From Symbiodinium natans (taxonomy: Eukaryota > Sar > Dinophyceae > Suessiales > Symbiodiniaceae): a stretch of DNA of 64,000 bases. A program made the position numbers and the translations under genes. Under the pieces are notes generated by a model that was not told where the DNA came from, did no database searches, and saw only the letters and a list, made by a program, of their open reading frames with translations. The stretch spans positions 235,537 through 299,536 of the forward strand of contig CAJNDS010002446.1 of assembly GCA_905221605.1 (NCBI GenBank), read 5' to 3'. Shown piece by piece: positions 59,616 to 64,000 of this stretch (within the stretch, counting starts at the first letter, position 1; every line of letters starts with the position of its first letter).

Positions 59616-62600
59616 ATGGTGCCATGGCTCCTGCTTTGCTTCGCTCTGGCCAGCGGGAACAAACCTCACATCATATTCCATGCCCGAATCCTAGCCAAAA
59701 CCATCAAGAAGAAACGTGCAAATCCGAATCTCTAAGCGAAGACGCCTCGAGTGCTTGTCGTCAGGTCATCGACGACTGGGGCTACCACGATATTGGCTTC
59801 CGGAACAGTCAGATGCGCACCCCAACGTTGGACTCATTCCACCGCGGAGGTGGAGAGCAGTGATTGCCGTGCTAATTGTGCATTTTGTGTTCTGCAGACC
59901 GGTTTTCGCAGTTTGTGGCTGTGCAAGGCATAACGCTCGACAACTACTACGTGCTACCGACATGCTCACCCAGCCGAGCTACCTTCCTCACAGGGTGACT
60001 TAGATGACTTGGGGCACAGGGTGATGCAGGCCTTAAGATTTACGAAGTAGTTTTAGCTCTAGCTGCTTTGACAAAGGCGGCTGCCAATCCATCATGGCAT
60101 CAACTCGAAGCTGAAGTTCGAGAACGTCGGGCCACGAAGCAGCAGTAGCCGCAGTGCTGGTGTGTCGCGATGTCGACACGGGCGACATGGGTAAACGCAG
60201 GAAGGCTAGTGAATCCATGGGGAGCAAGAGATGGGAAGCATGCGGCGGAGCCCCCTAATCCTGGCTCACAAGCCTGCAGGAAGAGCCAGTGCGCTTGTTG
60301 CTGACTTGTACAAATTGTACAAATCACACGCAAATCTCCAACGTTCTGAGCAGCATACTTTCTCGGAAGGATGCTGAGAGGGCCGCAACGGTTCAAACAA
60401 AATGTTCATGGACACCAAGTCATGCAGCAATAAGAACGACCTTGTCATGGAATTTAAGCAATTGACATTAATGTCTTTCGATGCTGTACATGATCCGAAA
60501 ACGAGTTTGAAAAAGTCGTGCTGTAGACGTACTGGGTTTTGGATGTTTGTTTTTGGTGTTTCTTTGTTGTCAGTCAGTTGAACATTACCACCAAACATGT
60601 AGAGAGGGGACGCGCTTATCAAATATTATGCCACTGCGGACCCCAAAACAGTGGGAGACCACACGCGATTTGCAGCCGCTGGAGCTCCAGACGTCCTCCG
60701 TATCGCAAAAACACACGCAAACACACGCACATCGATACTTGGAGGAGCCGAAGATACTGCTCCTGCCTATGCGGAAAGCGTGCTTCGGGACCCTGTCCGC
60801 GCCTAACCGGAAGCTCGGTGCCGGCCGAGAGCCACCGTGAAAGTAAAGCCCTGTTGGTGGAAAAGCTGCGGGAAAGAAGTTAGCAAAGAAGGAGAGGCAG
60901 GGGTTAGGGTTTAGGGGTTTAGGGTTTAGGGTTTAGGGTTTCGGGTTTAGGGTTTAGGGTTTAGGTTGAGAGAAGGGCCATTTGAGAACATAGGGAAACA
61001 GTGCGTGTGCCGAGCTTGCCGCTGGACGAGACCTTGCTGCCGACCCTTTTGAAGGAGCGCTGGCTGTGAGCAACTCTTGTGGTCCGTTCCTGGGTGCATG
61101 GTGCTCATCCTAGAATCCTAGAAGCTGAAGGAGCAGGGCTACAAGACGCATGCAGTTGGGAAGTGGCATCTGGGGTATTATCGCACCGCGACTCGACTGG
61201 CATCGGGAGTGAGCGCTGCAAGTGGGCGCAGCGCTTGTCCATGGGCTTTGATTGCCTCAAGTTCTACGCTCACCTACATCCTAAAAGCTGAGCCTAAGGA
61301 GTACACACCCACTTTTCGAGGCTCGGAGCAAGTTGTCCAGTTTCTTTTCTTAAGCAAGATGTGCCTGTGATGCCTTGGGGGACACTTCTTGTGCAGGCTT
61401 TGACAGCTTCTACGGCTACTACATGGGGTCGCAGGCGGGGTCGAGATTGGCTGCGTGTCGCCGTGCCTCCGCGCCTGTGCAAGGGCTACTTCTCACACAA
61501 GCTGTGGGATTTCTACGATTTTCATCGCCAACCCAAGACGAAGTGTGGCAGACGCTGCTCGCAGGTGGACTGGAAGGCCGCCACTGGGACAGCAAGACAG
61601 GCAAACCGTGAATGTCAGGGCACAACAGGGCAAGGGCTTAGGAATGTTTGGGGCCAAACTTATCCAAACTTCAAAGAAGCCCTCTCCCACGCAGCTCCGA
61701 GAAGCTCAGGCGAGGCCCACACCAACAGAACACCTGGTAACGAGGGTTGATGGCAGGGTTTCGAGTTGACACCCTAAAGTCCATGACTCGCATGCACCCT
61801 CCTTTGCAGCTCTACGCTTTGCCAGGGGGAAAGGAGAGAGATGACGTGAGAAAGATCCATCGGGTTTGAGAGTAGGGCTTAGGGTTCAAGCCGTGAGCAG
61901 CTTGCAAGACACGCTAGCTGGCGCCTTAACCCTCTCCCCAACTCCACGTTACGTAACGCTGGCAGCCCCCGTTCGCACAAGGCCGGAATATACTCGACAC
62001 GACTTTTCACAGAGGAGGCCGAGCGTCTCATCCGGCGTGGCGCAGCCGCATTGAGCTGGCTGAAATGGGCTTTTCTTATCGGCACCTTTACAGGATCCCT
62101 TTAAGTGGAACCCCCGACCCAATCCCCCAGCCCTAAAGGGTTGATCCAGTTTCGAAAGAAAGCCGTCACTGAAGCTCAGAACTTCAAATGCAACATGTTG
62201 CCCTAGCAAACCCAGGGAACGCACCCTGCTTGCATGTCTTGGTTCCGGAGACAACTTAAAGCACTGAAAAGTTTCCATAGCGATTCGGCGAGTTCGATAT
62301 TTGTATTTTCCGTTTCCTTTCCCTTTCCCTGGTGCTTCAGCAGGCCATAGCGCTTTCTTCCCGGGCCAGCCGCTGTTTCTCTACCAGGTGCCCGTGCTTA
62401 CCTGCTGTCGGGTAGATGCCTCACTCCAAAATGCGCCGGTACGAGAAAAATTGAGCAACCTGACCCGAAGCCTGAAGCAACCTGGAAGGCATGGCAGAAT
62501 GTCCATTATCCGGTTGAAGTGGCACGAAGACATCTGGCCCAGTTCAGCTTCATCGCCAACCAAACCAGGCTTCCCGAATGTGAGCCGTGAGAAGTGGTCC

Positions 62601-64000
62601 ATTTCAGTTCCTTTTGTCGGGAATGCTATGCGCAAGCTCAAGGCTCGTTCCGAATCCCCCCAGAAGAGGGGGGTGTCTTTACTGCAGTGCAGGCGGGTCC
62701 ACGCTGCCATGGTCGCTGCCGTTGACGAGGGCATTGCAAAAATCAATGCGCTTCATTCGAGTTGGCAGATTTAGTTGGCATCTGCATTTGTTTGGGGGTT
62801 CCTTGATTATGCATCGTAGAACCAGCTCCCCGATGGCAATGTTCGCGACGTGTGTCGTATGAGTCATCATGAGTCCTTGTTGCCCTAAGGCAGCTTTGAG
62901 CAGCGTCGGCATGCTGGCAAACTCTGTTGTCATCGACCCCTGACTACAGTGGCAGAGCACCAGCAGAGCACCAGTGCGATTTCTCCTGATTTCTGCTTTT
63001 TGCATGTGCAGCAGAGGTGACTGGAGATAATGGAGGTGCCATCGATGAGTGCTTGCCCAACGGAGCGTCGAACTACCCCTTGAGGCCCTGAGACCTGTTT
63101 GCACAGTCGAACACTGAACCCTAAGTACGTTGACATACGTGTACCTGGAAAATTCTGGTCAGAGGATCCCAGAGAATCCCACAGCTGCGTCTGAGCTCCG
63201 CAGGGGTGGCAAGTGCAGCGTCTGGGAGGGCGGGGCGCGGGCCACGGCGCTGGTTTATGCACCGGGAAGGGCCCCGCAAGGCCAGCTTCGGGCCGCAAGC
63301 TTTTCACCATCTTGCCTTTTCAGAGAATTTTGGAGCATTGTTTTGGAAGGCTTCGTGTTCCCTGGCCTCTTTCATGCCAGCGACTGGCTGCCGACGATCA
63401 TGGAAGGCCTTGTCGGAGTTGAAGTCAAGGCCAGCGACCAGAGCCGAAAGCCCCAAAGCGTTGTGCAAATCACCGCCTGCCAGGGCACCAAGCCCCTAGA
63501 TGGTCTCAACCTTTGGCCTGCCCTGGTTCACAATGCGTCGTCAGCCCGGAGTGACATCTTCTACGGGATCGCCGTTGCTTGGACCAACTTGGACTATCTT
63601 GGACTACATCCCACCATGCGCAAATATGTGTAGTGTACAAGAACTAACATGAAGTCAATGGTCTCTTGTCCATGTTTCCGGCGAGATCAGCGGGCTGCTC
63701 AGGATCATGCAGTTGGATTCCATGGACCGGCGTTGCGGACGGCGGATGGATGGATGCCCATCTTCATTTTCCACTTTTAGTCCCAGCAGGCCGCATTGAG
63801 CATTCGTACCCAAAATAGTAAGCCCGTGAGAAAGAGACCCCAAGCCACCCCCCAAAAACTCTGATAATCTCAACATTCAGCCCTCTCCATTCCTAGGAAG
63901 CTGATCCTGAATGGCGCCGGTGGAAGCGGCAGGTGGTCGCATGCATCCCGGCAGTCTGGCGGCCAATTCAGAGGGTTGCTCTCCACCCCGAAGGTGTTTT
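59616..64000 (+). CDS. Secreted sulfatase (arylsulfatase family), runs off the right edge
   Basis: Hydrolyses sulfate esters; the active-site Cys is normally converted to formylglycine. Exons: 59616-59681 (signal peptide MVPWLLLCFALAS, then NKPHIIFH), 59765-59849 (metal-binding IDDWGYHDIGF), 59928-59994 (CSPSRATFLTG; catalytic Cys codon 59963-59965), to 61054 (SLPLDETLLPTLLK), 61131-61187 (signature GYKTHAVGKWHLGYY), 61299-61320 (EYTPTFR), 61397-61434 (GFDSFYGYYMG), from 61484 (YFSHKLWDFYD), 61982-62039 (GIYSTRLFTEEAERLIRR), 62344-62387 (QPLFLYQ), 62498-62568 (NVHYPVEVARRHL), from 62693 (RVHAAMVAAVDEGIAKI), 63017-63084 (TGDNGGAIDE and NYPLR), from 63204 (GGKCSVWEGGARATALVYAP), 63350-63429 (GLFHASDWLPTIMEG), 63484 to about 63567 (KPLDGLNLWPALVH) and 63897 onward (KLILNGAGGSG). 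The exon(s) expected at 60.0-61.0 kb, and one before 63017, were not found. Signal peptide suggests secretion or vacuolar targeting; substrate unknown. Confidence 0.92.
60903..60966 (+). repeat. TTTAGGG block in a sulfatase intron
   Basis: About nine TTTAGGG units with a GTTTCGGG variant, some 50 bases before the SLPLDETLL exon. Confidence 0.9.

Overview
This window looks like nuclear DNA of a dinoflagellate. Four independent signs support that. (1) The reconstructed introns begin with GC or GA as often as GT, and nearly all end in AG followed by G in the exon (AG|G). (2) The first gene is a ubiquitin-like plus ankyrin-repeat protein of a type common in dinoflagellates. (3) TTTAGGG-type telomere-like repeats are scattered inside introns and between genes. 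(4) Recognised genes lie in long same-strand runs with short spacers. A genus cannot be fixed from sequence reading alone.

Layout. 0-1 kb: minus-strand ubiquitin-like/ankyrin gene with decayed ankyrin repeats past its stop. 1-10.5 kb: no recognised gene; telomere-like heptamer blocks, a pentamer satellite and a diverged 0.35 kb duplication. 11.2-14.9 kb: a near-identical 1.82 kb tandem duplication, each copy holding a foldback element with long terminal inverted repeats and an internal 49-bp stem. 16.6-19.8 kb: two large AGT microsatellites, G-rich tracts, a 162-bp tandem repeat containing TTTAGGG, and a CpG-rich minisatellite. 20.9-33 kb: mostly minus-strand, exon-like but unrecognised, including one well-bounded exon at 29392-29555. 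33-39 kb: minisatellites and the apparent change of coding strand. 39-64 kb: plus-strand genes.

The plus-strand run holds a large EF-hand protein (about 41.5-47.75 kb; three tandem pairs of EF-hand modules), the 3' end of an unrecognised gene (to 50291), a short-chain dehydrogenase (DHRS12-like) that appears fused to a lipocalin domain (50383-57174), an unrecognised gene with a signal-peptide-like start (57370 to about 59035), and a secreted sulfatase starting at 59616 and running off the right edge.

The genes do not form an obvious pathway. The four recognised genes were rebuilt by hand-splicing so that protein family motifs join in frame. Exon edges given exactly are those where motif, frame and AG|G all agree; edges marked 'about' are not settled. 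Transcript alignment would be decisive throughout.
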